Assembly (NCBI RefSeq): GCF_019793465.1
Contig: NZ_JAILYJ010000004.1
Span: 186,001 to 250,000, forward strand
Reading direction: 5' to 3'
Length of the DNA stretch: 64,000 nucleotides
Origin: Rhizobium croatiense
GTDB taxonomy: Bacteria > Pseudomonadota > Alphaproteobacteria > Rhizobiales > Rhizobiaceae
In this document: positions 16,565 through 24,068 of the stretch, one piece after another
Layout: the number at the start of each line of letters is the position of its first letter
Numbering within the stretch: the stretch's first letter is position 1
Translations under genes and position numbers: made by a program
Notes under the pieces: model-generated
Databases searched by the model: none
What the model was told of the DNA's origin: nothing
Seen by the model: the letters and a program-made list of their open reading frames with translations, nothing else

Positions 16565-17425
16565 ATGGAAAAAATCATGCAGGACGACCCCATCCCCTCC
16601 GTCAAATTCCCGAACGGCACGGAAGTGCCGGCACTCGGCCAGGGAACCTGGGCCATGGGCGAGGATGCCGGCCATGCCAAGATGGAGATCGAAAGCCTCA
16701 GGGCGGGCATCGATCTCGGCATGACGCTGATCGACACCGCGGAAATGTATGGCGACGGCGGCGCCGAGGAGATCGTCGGCCAGGCGATCTGGGGACGGCG
16801 CGACGAGATCTTCCTCGTCAGCAAGGTCTATCCCTGGAATGCCAGCCTGAAAGGCACGATCGACGCCTGCGAGCACAGCCTGGAACGGCTCGGCACCGAC
16901 CGCATTGACCTCTATCTCCTGCACTGGCGCGGCAACCATCCGCTGGCCGAGACTGTCGCCGCCTTCGAAATGCTGAAAGCGTCGGGCAAGATCGGCGCCT
17001 GGGGCGTCTCCAACTTCGACACCGACGACATGGAGGAACTGCTGTCCGTGCCCGACGGCGCCAATGTCGCCGCCAACCAGGTGCTCTACAATCTCTCCCG
17101 CCGCGGCATCGAATATGATCTCCTGCCCTGGTGCCAGAGCCGCGGCATTCCCATCATGGCCTATTCGCCGATCGAGCAGGGACATATCCTGCATCATCCC
17201 GAACTCATCCACATCGCCAAGGCCTATCAGGCAACGCCCGCCCAACTGGCGCTCGCCTTCCTGCTCGAACGCGACGGCGTCATCGTCATTCCGAAGACGT
17301 CGAATACTGAACGCGTGGCTGAGAACCGCGACTGCGTCTCGCTCGACATCACCGACGAGGACTGGCAGGCGCTCGACGCCGCCTTCCCGCCGCCGGCAAA
17401 GAAGAAGCCGCTGGAGATGCTGTGA
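16565..17425 (+). CDS. Aldo/keto reductase
   Basis: This is a 286-residue (beta/alpha)8 NADPH-dependent reductase. Visible landmarks are the catalytic Asp and Tyr in [15 protein letters not shown], the Lys in [10 protein letters not shown], the His in YLLHWRG, and the cofactor segment [11 protein letters not shown]. It belongs to the short AKR group related to E. coli YeaE. ATG at 16565 or 16577 are both possible; the second ([14 protein letters not shown]) fits the usual family N-terminus. The gene stands alone, with a palindromic repeat downstream. Confidence 0.88.
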   Translation: MEKIMQDDPIPSVKFPNGTEVPALGQGTWAMGEDAGHAKMEIESLRAGIDLGMTLIDTAEMYGDGGAEEIVGQAIWGRRDEIFLVSKVYPWNASLKGTIDACEHSLERLGTDRIDLYLLHWRGNHPLAETVAAFEMLKASGKIGAWGVSNFDTDDMEELLSVPDGANVAANQVLYNLSRRGIEYDLLPWCQSRGIPIMAYSPIEQGHILHHPELIHIAKAYQATPAQLALAFLLERDGVIVIPKTSNTERVAENRDCVSLDITDEDWQALDAAFPPPAKKKPLEML

Positions 17426-17470
17426 TCGCCGAGCGGCCCGAACTGCTGACAAGCCCGCCAACTCCTCTTT

Positions 17471-17547
17471 CGTCATGCTCGGGCTTGTCCCGAGCATCTG
17501 CACCGCTCGATACGTGGGCAGATCCTCGGCACAAGGCCGAGGATGAC
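17471..17547. repeat. RIME-like palindromic repeat
   Basis: A 77-bp element with two hairpins lies here: ATGCTCGGG-N4-CCCGAGCAT and ATCCTCGGC-N4-GCCGAGGAT. They are separated by a spacer whose ends CATCTGC and GCAGATC can also pair. It fills the gap between the convergent aldo/keto reductase and ilvH genes and may act as a transcription end point for both. Confidence 0.7.
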
Positions 17548-17573
17548 GCCGAGGAAGGGATGAAGCTTCTGCC

Positions 17574-18146
17574 TCACATCCCCTGCGCGCCGCGATTCAT
17601 TGCGGCGATGCCCGTACGGCAGACCTCGATCAGGCCGAGCGGCTTCATGATCGCGATGAACTGGTCGATCTTCGAGGACTTGCCGGTGATCTCCAGAATG
17701 AAGTGATCAATCGTCGCATCCACCACCTTGGCGTGGAAGGCATCGGCAAGGCGCAGCGTCTCGGCGCGCATCTCGCCCTCGCCGATCACCTTGACCAGCG
17801 CCACTTCACGCTCGATCGGCCGTTCCTGGCCAAGTTCGCGGGCGCGCACCGTCAGATCGACGACGCGATGAACCGGCACGATGCGATCGAGCTGCGCCTT
17901 GATCTGCTCCAGCACGTGCGGCGTGCCGCGCGTGACGATGGTGATGCGGGAAAGATGCGCCTGATGCTCCGTCTCCGAAACCGTGAGGCTTTCGATATTG
18001 TAGCCGCGGCCGGAGAACAGGCCGATGACGCGGGCAAGGACGCCCGGCTCGTTGTCGACGAGAACCGAAAGCGTATGGCTCTCGATCGCCGTCGTTTCCG
18101 GCGAGATGAAGTAGGCAGAGCCCGTAGGCTGAAGATGTGCGTTCAT
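17574..18146 (-). CDS. ilvH: Acetolactate synthase small (regulatory) subunit
   Basis: This is a 190-residue regulatory subunit. The N-terminal ACT domain (residues ~22-95: LSVLVDNEPGVLARVIGLFSGR) binds valine for feedback inhibition. The C-terminal ALS_ss_C domain follows, with ALVKVIGEGEMRAETLRLAD. Together with IlvI it makes acetolactate or acetohydroxybutyrate in valine, leucine and isoleucine synthesis. It starts 23 bp after the ilvI stop, in the usual order ilvI-ilvH. Confidence 0.96.
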   Translation of the reverse strand: MNAHLQPTGSAYFISPETTAIESHTLSVLVDNEPGVLARVIGLFSGRGYNIESLTVSETEHQAHLSRITIVTRGTPHVLEQIKAQLDRIVPVHRVVDLTVRARELGQERPIEREVALVKVIGEGEMRAETLRLADAFHAKVVDATIDHFILEITGKSSKIDQFIAIMKPLGLIEVCRTGIAAMNRGAQGM

Positions 18147-18169
18147 GGTCCTGGGTTCCTACCTTATCG

Positions 18170-19960
18170 TTATACAAGCTGACGGCCTTTGGCGTCGATC
18201 GCGTTGGCGACCGCTTCATCCGTGGCCTCATCGGGCAGCAGCATTTCGTTATGGGCCTTGCCCGAGGGGATCATCGGGAAGCAGTTGGCGAGATTGGCGA
18301 CGCGGCAATCGAAGATGACGGGCTTCTTGACCTCGATCATCTCGACGATGGCGTCGTCGAGCTCATCCGGCTTGTCGCAGCGCAGGCCGACCGCGCCATA
18401 GGCTTCCGCCAGCTTGACGAAATCAGGCATCGCCTCGGTATAGGAGTGCGACAGGCGATTGCCGTGCAGCAGCTGCTGCCACTGGCGCACCATGCCCATG
18501 TACTGGTTGTTCATGATGAAGATCTTGATCGGCGCATCATACTGGATCGCCGTCGACATTTCCTGGATGCACATCTGGATCGAGGCGTCGCCGGCAATAT
18601 CGATGACGAGGCTGCCGGGATGGGCGATCTGGACGCCGAGGGCCGCCGGCAGGCCGTAGCCCATCGTGCCAAGACCGCCCGAGGTCATCCAGCGGTTCGG
18701 CTGCTCGAAGCCGAAGAACTGCGCCGCCCACATCTGATGCTGGCCGACCTCGGTGGTGATATAGGTATCGCGGTCCTTGGTGTGTGCATAGAGACGCTCC
18801 AGCGCATATTGCGGCATGATGACGTCATTGCTCTTGGTATAAGCGAAGGAGTTGCGCGCCCGCCAGCGGGCGATATCGCTCCACCAATCCGCGAGACGAT
18901 TCTTCTCCGGCTTCTTCGGCAGAGCCCGCCACAGGCGGACCATGTCTTCCAGCACATGGCCGACATCGCCGCGGATGCCGATATCGACGCGGACGTTCTT
19001 GTTGATCGAGGACGGATCGATATCGATATGGATCTTCTTCGAGTTCGGCGAGAAGGCGTTGAGACGGCCGGTGATGCGGTCGTCGAAGCGGGCGCCGATG
19101 CAGACCATGACGTCGCAGTCATGCATCGCCATGTTGGCCTCGTAGGAGCCGTGCATGCCGAGCATCTTCAGCCAGTTCTTGCCCGAAGCCGGATAGGCGC
19201 CGAGCCCCATCAGCGTCGAGGTGATCGGGAAATCGGTGAGTTCGATCAGCTCACGCAGCAGCTTGGAGGCTTCCGGGCCGGAATTGATGACACCGCCGCC
19301 GGAATAGATGATCGGACGGCGCGCATTCGCCATCAGCTCGATGGCCGCGTGGATCTGGTTGAGGTCGCCCTGGATCTTCGGCTGATAGCTCTTCTGGATC
19401 GTGTAATCGGCGGGCGGCGTATAGGTGCCGGTCGCAAACTGCACGTCCTTCGGAATATCGACGACGACGGGGCCTGGACGGCCGGACTGGGCGATGCGGA
19501 AGGCCTCGTGAATGATGGCGGCGAGCTGGTTGACGTCCTTGACCAGCCAGTTGTGCTTGGTGCAGGGCCGGGTGATGCCGACCGTGTCGCATTCCTGGAA
19601 GGCGTCGGAGCCGATCAGCGGGGTCGGAACCTGACCGGTCAGGCAGACGAGCGGGATCGAATCCATCAGCGCGTCCTGCAGCGGCGTGACCGCATTGGTG
19701 GCGCCGGGACCCGAGGTAACCAGCATGACGCCGACCTTGCCGGTGGAGCGGGCGTAGCCTTCGGCCGCGTGGCCTGCCCCCTGCTCGTGGCGCACGAGGA
19801 TGTGCTTGACATCGTCCTGCTGGAAGATCTCGTCATAGATCGGCAGAACCGCGCCGCCGGGATAGCCGAAGATATGTTCGACGCCGTTGTCCTTCAGCGC
19901 CTTGAGAACGATCTCCGCTCCCGTCATCCGATTGCCTGCCGCCTGATTGTCCGTGCTCAT
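18170..19960 (-). CDS. ilvI: Acetolactate synthase large subunit, biosynthetic
   Basis: This is the 596-residue thiamine diphosphate enzyme. The catalytic Glu59 lies in RHEQGAGHAAEGYA, the FAD/central domain is near 200-350, and the TPP-binding GDAS...NNQYMGM motif is at ~455-485. ATG at 19960 gives the standard N-terminus (MTGAEIVLKALKDNGVEHIFG follows); an upstream in-frame start would run through the attenuator. The 175-bp leader holds a branched-chain-amino-acid-rich peptide and a terminator, so expression is probably controlled by attenuation. Confidence 0.97.
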   Translation of the reverse strand: MSTDNQAAGNRMTGAEIVLKALKDNGVEHIFGYPGGAVLPIYDEIFQQDDVKHILVRHEQGAGHAAEGYARSTGKVGVMLVTSGPGATNAVTPLQDALMDSIPLVCLTGQVPTPLIGSDAFQECDTVGITRPCTKHNWLVKDVNQLAAIIHEAFRIAQSGRPGPVVVDIPKDVQFATGTYTPPADYTIQKSYQPKIQGDLNQIHAAIELMANARRPIIYSGGGVINSGPEASKLLRELIELTDFPITSTLMGLGAYPASGKNWLKMLGMHGSYEANMAMHDCDVMVCIGARFDDRITGRLNAFSPNSKKIHIDIDPSSINKNVRVDIGIRGDVGHVLEDMVRLWRALPKKPEKNRLADWWSDIARWRARNSFAYTKSNDVIMPQYALERLYAHTKDRDTYITTEVGQHQMWAAQFFGFEQPNRWMTSGGLGTMGYGLPAALGVQIAHPGSLVIDIAGDASIQMCIQEMSTAIQYDAPIKIFIMNNQYMGMVRQWQQLLHGNRLSHSYTEAMPDFVKLAEAYGAVGLRCDKPDELDDAIVEMIEVKKPVIFDCRVANLANCFPMIPSGKAHNEMLLPDEATDEAVANAIDAKGRQLV

Positions 19961-20021
19961 CTGTCTGTTCCGTTTGATGCTGGGATTTGCGTTTGTGGCC
20001 GGAAGCCCGAAATTCGGGCAC

Positions 20022-20044
20022 AAAAAAAGGCCCCGGAGGAGCCT
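20022..20044 (-). terminator. ilvI attenuator terminator
   Basis: On the minus strand AGGCTCC-TCC-GGGGCCT forms a 7-bp stem (one G-T pair) followed by seven T residues. It lies between the leader peptide stop and the ilvI ATG, the position expected of an attenuator. Confidence 0.85.
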
Positions 20045-20052
20045 GTCATCTA

Positions 20053-20100
20053 GCGCATGGGTGGCTGTCGCCGGATGGTTACACCATCCTGCCCATGCGC
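20053..20100 (-). promoter_or_regulatory. ilvI leader pause/antitermination hairpin
   Basis: GCGCATGGG (9 bp) at one end pairs with CCCATGCGC at the other. Inside lies a second stem, GGATGGT-N3-ACCATCC, around the leader peptide stop codon. A ribosome stalled on the upstream Val-Leu-Ile-Val-Val codons would open this structure. The exact competing pairings that prevent the terminator were not worked out. Confidence 0.6.
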
Positions 20101-20135
20101 TTTCCCACCACGATAAGAACTGTTGCGATTTTCAT
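20079..20135 (-). CDS. ilvI leader peptide (attenuation)
   Basis: This is an 18-codon open reading frame, MKIATVLIVVGKRMGRMV, with a TAA stop. Five of residues 6-10 are branched-chain (Val, Leu, Ile, Val, Val), the control-codon run expected of an ilv attenuator. Its ribosome-binding site is weak (CTTCCCGCC before the ATG). The frame ends within the leader hairpin, and the terminator follows 34 nt later. Confidence 0.8.
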   Translation of the reverse strand: MKIATVLIVVGKRMGRMV

Positions 20136-20237
20136 GGCGGGAAGTGATAGACAGAAAATTTCGCAGCGTCAACGCATGCCGCAATAAAAAACTGCCTCAC
20201 GCCTTCACCCCTGAAAATCGATAGGATGAAGGATTTG

Positions 20238-20262
20238 TTAAAGGATCAACTTTATCCTTTAA
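20238..20262. promoter_or_regulatory. Perfect AAGGAT-N7-ATCCTT palindrome upstream of HerA-like gene
   Basis: TTAAAGGAT-N7-ATCCTTTAA is a perfect 9-bp inverted repeat ending about 20 bp before the HerA-like start codon and just before its ribosome-binding site. Its core (20241-20259) has the same half-sites and spacing as the sites at 6349-6367 and 10257-10275. It is AT-rich without a T run, so it looks like an operator rather than a terminator. Confidence 0.6.
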
Positions 20263-20283
20263 CGCTACCGCAGGGAGTAGCCT

Positions 20284-22323
20284 TTGCTCAACAACGACTT
20301 GCGCATGTCTGGCAAGGCAGGCGAGCACGATAGACGCGACGGCCATGCGCCGGGAAATCGCTTTCTCGGCCGCGTCGTTGCATGCAGCGGATCCCGGGCG
20401 ACAATTGCCGCCGTCGCCGTCGAGGGCAACACCGATCTCACCGAACTCTGGTCCGTCGGCCGGCTGATCTCGATCAGCGTCGGCCGCAACCGCGTCGTCG
20501 CCCTCGTCTACCAGATGAACACCGGCAGCCATGCCTGGGGCGAGGGCGAGGATAATACTTTCAAGATCGAGACCGAGCTGCTCGGCGAGGTCCGCGTCGA
20601 CGAGGACGGCCGCGAGGAATTCTCGACCGGCATCTCGCATTATCCCTATCTCGGCGCCATCGCCCACCGCATCCGTGCCGCCGACCTGATGCGCATCTAC
20701 GATGCCGGAACGGGCACGACCGCCGTCATCGGCAAGCTGACGCAGGACGAAAGCATCGATGCGGCGATCCACATCCCTTCGATGCTCTCCAAGCATTTCG
20801 CCGTCGTCGGCTCGACCGGCGTCGGCAAGTCGACGGCGGTCTCTTTGCTGCTGCACAAGGCGATCGTGGCCGATCCGAAGCTGCGCGTGCTGATCCTCGA
20901 TCCGCACAATGAATTCGCCGCCGCCTTTCCCAAGCACGCCGTCACCATCGATACAGATACGCTCGACCTGCCCTTCTGGCTGATGCGGCTCGAGGAGTTC
21001 GCCGAAGTCGTCTTCCGCGGCCGCCCGCCGGTGCCGGAAGAACTCGATATGTTGCGCGATATCATGCCGGAGGCCAAGCGCGCCTTCCGCGGCAGCGACA
21101 ATTCGCTGGTGCGCCGGACGACGGAAAAGAGCTCGATCACCGCCGATACGCCGGTTCCCTACCGCATGGCCGATCTGCTGGCGCTGATCGATGAGCGCAT
21201 CGGCCGCCTCGAAGGCCGCGCCGAAAAACCCGCCCTGCGGTCGCTGAAGATGCGCCTCATCGCCGCAATCAACGATCCGCGCTATCACTTCATGTTTTCC
21301 AACAACACGATCAGCGACACGATCACCGACACCATCGCGCAGATATTCCGCATTCCCGGAGACAGCAGGCCGATCTGCACCTTCCAGCTTGCCGGCATTC
21401 CTTCCGAGGTGGTCAATTCGGTCGCCTCCGTGCTCTGCCGCATGGCCTTCGAGGTGGCACTCTGGAGTGACGGCGCCATCCACATGCTCGTCGTCTGCGA
21501 GGAAGCGCATCGCTATATCCCCTCCGATCCCAGCCTCGGCTTCGTGCCGACGCGCCAGGCAATCGCCCGCATCGCCAAGGAAGGCCGAAAATACGGCGTC
21601 TCGCTTGGGATCATTACCCAGCGGCCAGGCGAGCTCGACCAGACGATCCTGTCGCAGTGCTCGACGCTGTTTGCCATGCGCCTGGCCAACGATCGCGACC
21701 AGGAAATCATCCGTTCGGCCATCCCGAATTCATCGATCTCGACGACGAGCTTCATCTCCTCGATCGGCAATGGCGAGGCGATCGCCTTCGGCGAGGCGAT
21801 CAGCGTGCCGATGCGCATGCGCTTTTCCCGCGTCGACGAAAATCTGCTGCCGAAGGCTGCCAGCGCCAACAGCAAGCATAGCGAGGAAGATCCGGATACG
21901 GTCGATCTGCGCAAGATCGTCACGCGCATGCGGGCGGTAACGGTCGGGCCTGATATTTCGAATTTCCAGCAGAGCTTCGGCGCATCGACAGCACATCCCG
22001 ACGAGGAGAATGACGCCGACGAGGTTCTCGAGGCCAAGCCCTACGCACCGCCTCCACCGGCCTCGCCGCCGCCGGTTTCGGCGCCCCTCGAATCCTACCG
22101 GCGCGAACTGCTGCCGAAGACGCCGGGGCTGGACCCGGCCGCACCTTCATCCGTCGATCCGCGGCTCGATGCGCTGCGCCGCGAGATGCGCCGCGAGGAA
22201 CCGATCTTTCCGCGACCTGCACCGCCGACCGACCAGCCGGCCATCACCCGCCGGGAACCCGGCTCGTCGCTGCGCGAAAGCATTCTGAAAAAGCCGTTGA
22301 GCAGCCTTTACAACAAGGACTAA
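20284..22323 (+). CDS. HerA-like P-loop ATPase (DUF87)
   Basis: This is a 679-residue ATPase of the HerA/FtsK superfamily. An N-terminal HAS-barrel-like domain spans residues ~25-130, Walker A GSTGVGKS is at 176-183, and Walker B HMLVVCEEAH is near 400-409. The motif GRKYGVSLGIITQRPGELD follows. The last ~130 residues are Pro-rich and probably disordered. HerA proteins are hexameric DNA translocases, often paired with NurA nuclease, but no nuclease gene is adjacent. TTG at 20284 has an AGGGAG site 8 nt upstream; ATG at 20305 is the alternative start. Confidence 0.85.
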   Translation: MLNNDLRMSGKAGEHDRRDGHAPGNRFLGRVVACSGSRATIAAVAVEGNTDLTELWSVGRLISISVGRNRVVALVYQMNTGSHAWGEGEDNTFKIETELLGEVRVDEDGREEFSTGISHYPYLGAIAHRIRAADLMRIYDAGTGTTAVIGKLTQDESIDAAIHIPSMLSKHFAVVGSTGVGKSTAVSLLLHKAIVADPKLRVLILDPHNEFAAAFPKHAVTIDTDTLDLPFWLMRLEEFAEVVFRGRPPVPEELDMLRDIMPEAKRAFRGSDNSLVRRTTEKSSITADTPVPYRMADLLALIDERIGRLEGRAEKPALRSLKMRLIAAINDPRYHFMFSNNTISDTITDTIAQIFRIPGDSRPICTFQLAGIPSEVVNSVASVLCRMAFEVALWSDGAIHMLVVCEEAHRYIPSDPSLGFVPTRQAIARIAKEGRKYGVSLGIITQRPGELDQTILSQCSTLFAMRLANDRDQEIIRSAIPNSSISTTSFISSIGNGEAIAFGEAISVPMRMRFSRVDENLLPKAASANSKHSEEDPDTVDLRKIVTRMRAVTVGPDISNFQQSFGASTAHPDEENDADEVLEAKPYAPPPPASPPPVSAPLESYRRELLPKTPGLDPAAPSSVDPRLDALRREMRREEPIFPRPAPPTDQPAITRREPGSSLRESILKKPLSSLYNKD

Positions 22324-22422
22324 AGCGCGTCGCATCAAATTTGATTCGCGCAACGCGCTTTAGCTCTTTGTTTTTATGCATGTCGTGGTCCCGGAACCGC
22401 TGCACACTTCCGGGCGACATGC
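22321..22422. repeat. Two-hairpin rhizobial repeat overlapping the HerA-like stop codon
   Basis: TAAAGCGCGT (22321-22330) pairs with ACGCGCTTTA (22353-22362), and the first TAA is the stop codon of the HerA-like gene. A second hairpin follows: GCATGTCG (22378-22385) with CGACATGC (22415-22422), plus an inner CCCGGAA/TTCCGGG stem. Closely similar elements are common in Rhizobium intergenic DNA. It separates two convergent genes and may end transcription of both. Confidence 0.7.
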
Positions 22423-22423
22423 G

Positions 22424-23338
22424 TTAAGTCTTCCGCCCGCCCTCCAGAGCGATCAGCGGCTCGACGATCTCGAGCACACGCTGGCGATCCGCTGATTTCA
22501 GCGGCAGGAGCGGTCGCGGAAGCTCCGCCCTGGCGAGTGAGAGATGCTCGATCAGCATATAGACCACGCGGATGCTTCCGAATGCCTTGAAGGTTTGCCA
22601 TAGCGGCTCGAACAGCTTATCGAGCCGGCGTGCCTCATCGACGTCGCCGGCCATGGCGGCCTTGGTCAGGCCGAGAGCCGTGCGCGGCAGCAGACCGCCG
22701 ATGACGCTGTACCAGGCGTCTGCGCCGGAAAGCAGCGCATCGGCCGCGCCCCAATCGCCACTGTAACCGATCGCGAGATCGGTCTTCTCCCGCAAGGCCG
22801 CAAGTTCCCCCGGCAAATCGCCGTCAACAGGCGGCGGCATCTTTACTGCCCGGATCGTTTCGATATCGGAGAGGCGCTGGAGAAGCTCCCGGCTGAAGGT
22901 GAAATGGGTCGTGCCGGGATTGTTGTAGATGCAGACCGGCAGCTTCGTTGCCTTCGCGATCGCCATGAAATGCTCATAGGCTTCCTCCTGCGTCAGCGGC
23001 GTATAGGAGACCAGCGCCAGCAGAAGAGCATCCGCACCGGCCGCCTCGGCATCCCTGGCAAGACCGACGGCGTGGTCCGTTCTGAGAGCCCCGGCCCCGA
23101 CGATGAGAGGAATACGGCCGGCGACGCATTCGGCCGCGGCCTTGACGGCGCGCAACCGCTCCTCGCGCGTGAGGTAAGCATAGATCCCGGTGCTGCCGAG
23201 AAGGCCGATAGAGGCGACGCCCGCCTCGCACAAGCGTTCCAGAAGGCGGCCGAGGGCTTCGGTGTCGACGTGGCCATCGATATTCGCGGGCGTTGCCGGA
23301 AAGGCCGAAAGGCCGTGAAAGGGAGAAGCCGAAGACAT
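22424..23338 (-). CDS. Dihydrodipicolinate synthase/N-acetylneuraminate lyase family aldolase
   Basis: This is a 304-residue class I aldolase with a TIM barrel. Schiff-base Lys166 lies in AVKMPP, Tyr138 in CIYNNPG, and the substrate carboxylate motif is GSTG at 48-51. True DapA is usually elsewhere in rhizobial genomes, and this copy diverges around the active site, so it more likely cleaves or forms another 2-keto acid. ATG at 23338 gives the standard family length. It lies 20 bp after a LysE-type exporter gene, and both are divergent from a MocR regulator. Confidence 0.82.
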   Translation of the reverse strand: MSSASPFHGLSAFPATPANIDGHVDTEALGRLLERLCEAGVASIGLLGSTGIYAYLTREERLRAVKAAAECVAGRIPLIVGAGALRTDHAVGLARDAEAAGADALLLALVSYTPLTQEEAYEHFMAIAKATKLPVCIYNNPGTTHFTFSRELLQRLSDIETIRAVKMPPPVDGDLPGELAALREKTDLAIGYSGDWGAADALLSGADAWYSVIGGLLPRTALGLTKAAMAGDVDEARRLDKLFEPLWQTFKAFGSIRVVYMLIEHLSLARAELPRPLLPLKSADRQRVLEIVEPLIALEGGRKT

Positions 23339-23358
23339 GATGTGATCCTGAAAACGCG

Positions 23359-23973
23359 TCAGTTTGAGAACAGCAGGCGCGATCCGGCGCCCGCGAAGAA
23401 CACGGCGAGGCCTGCCTCGATCCAGCGGCGCGCCATGGCATAGCCGCGCACCATCGGCGCTGTCGAGAACAGCAGGGCATAACCGGCGAATATCGATATC
23501 CCGAGCAGCACACAGCCGCCGAAAGCTGTCACCGCCATCTCGGGCGAAGCGCCCGGTTTGAGGCCGAGCGACATGATCGCGACCCAGGCCAGAACCGCTT
23601 TGGGGTTTCCGAGATGCATCAGGATCCCACGGCGGTAGAGCACACCGAAGTCCGTCGACGACCGCGCTAGTTCGCCTGCCGGCGCATCCGCGGCAGCGGC
23701 CGAGCGAGCCGCCCTCCAGGCGAGCCAGAGAAGGTAAAGCCCGCCCGCGATCTTGAGGAATGACAGAGCATGAGCATAGCCTACCAGCAGGGTCGAAATG
23801 CCGGTGACGGCAATCAGTCCCCAGCATGTCGACATCGTTATCACGCCGGCGGCAAGCGCCAGGGCCGGTCGGCGCCCCTGGCTCATCGCGACATTCATGA
23901 TCGCCATGTTGCTTGGCCCCGGGCTTCCGGCTGCGATGACATAGGCGATATAGACGACGAGAAGATCCTGCAT
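23359..23973 (-). CDS. LysE-family amino-acid exporter
   Basis: This is a 204-residue transporter with about six hydrophobic helices. Its family motif GSPGPSNMAIMNVAMSQGRRPALALAAG follows helix 1, and HLGNPKAVLAWVAIM lies mid-protein. It shares its upstream region with the divergent MocR gene and runs into the DapA-like gene downstream, which suggests a small amino-acid or keto-acid handling locus under MocR control. ATG at 23973 gives the normal N-terminus. Confidence 0.88.
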   Translation of the reverse strand: MQDLLVVYIAYVIAAGSPGPSNMAIMNVAMSQGRRPALALAAGVITMSTCWGLIAVTGISTLLVGYAHALSFLKIAGGLYLLWLAWRAARSAAAADAPAGELARSSTDFGVLYRRGILMHLGNPKAVLAWVAIMSLGLKPGASPEMAVTAFGGCVLLGISIFAGYALLFSTAPMVRGYAMARRWIEAGLAVFFAGAGSRLLFSN

Positions 23974-24017
23974 GTCCGTTTTCCAGAAGTCGCTGAGGCC
24001 TTCCTTCTCTTCTAAAA

Positions 24018-24061
24018 TTGGTACATCATGAAGCGCCATTTTCAAGAATCTTCATGGACCA
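24018..24061. promoter_or_regulatory. Candidate MocR operator between lysE-like and mocR genes
   Basis: TTGGTACAT (24018-24026) and ATGGACCA (24054-24061) form an interrupted inverted repeat (TGGTACAT against TGGTCCAT, one mismatch) in the short divergent promoter region. MocR regulators typically bind repeated TGGTCC/GGACCA-like half-sites. The assignment is by position and resemblance only. Confidence 0.35.
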
Positions 24062-24068
24062 TTTTGTA

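Noticed and set aside
18137-20053. 638-codon plus-strand frame opposite ilvI and part of ilvH
   Set aside because: The minus strand encodes well-conserved acetolactate synthase; the plus-strand product is Arg/Asp/His-rich with no family resemblance.
20197-21510. 437-codon minus-strand frame opposite the HerA-like ATPase
   Set aside because: Shadow of an ATPase with intact Walker motifs; composition typical of antisense frames in GC-rich DNA.
20284-22323. HerA-based antiphage defence system
   Set aside because: No nuclease, Sir2 or other effector gene is adjacent and the surroundings are housekeeping genes; a core-genome translocase is more likely.
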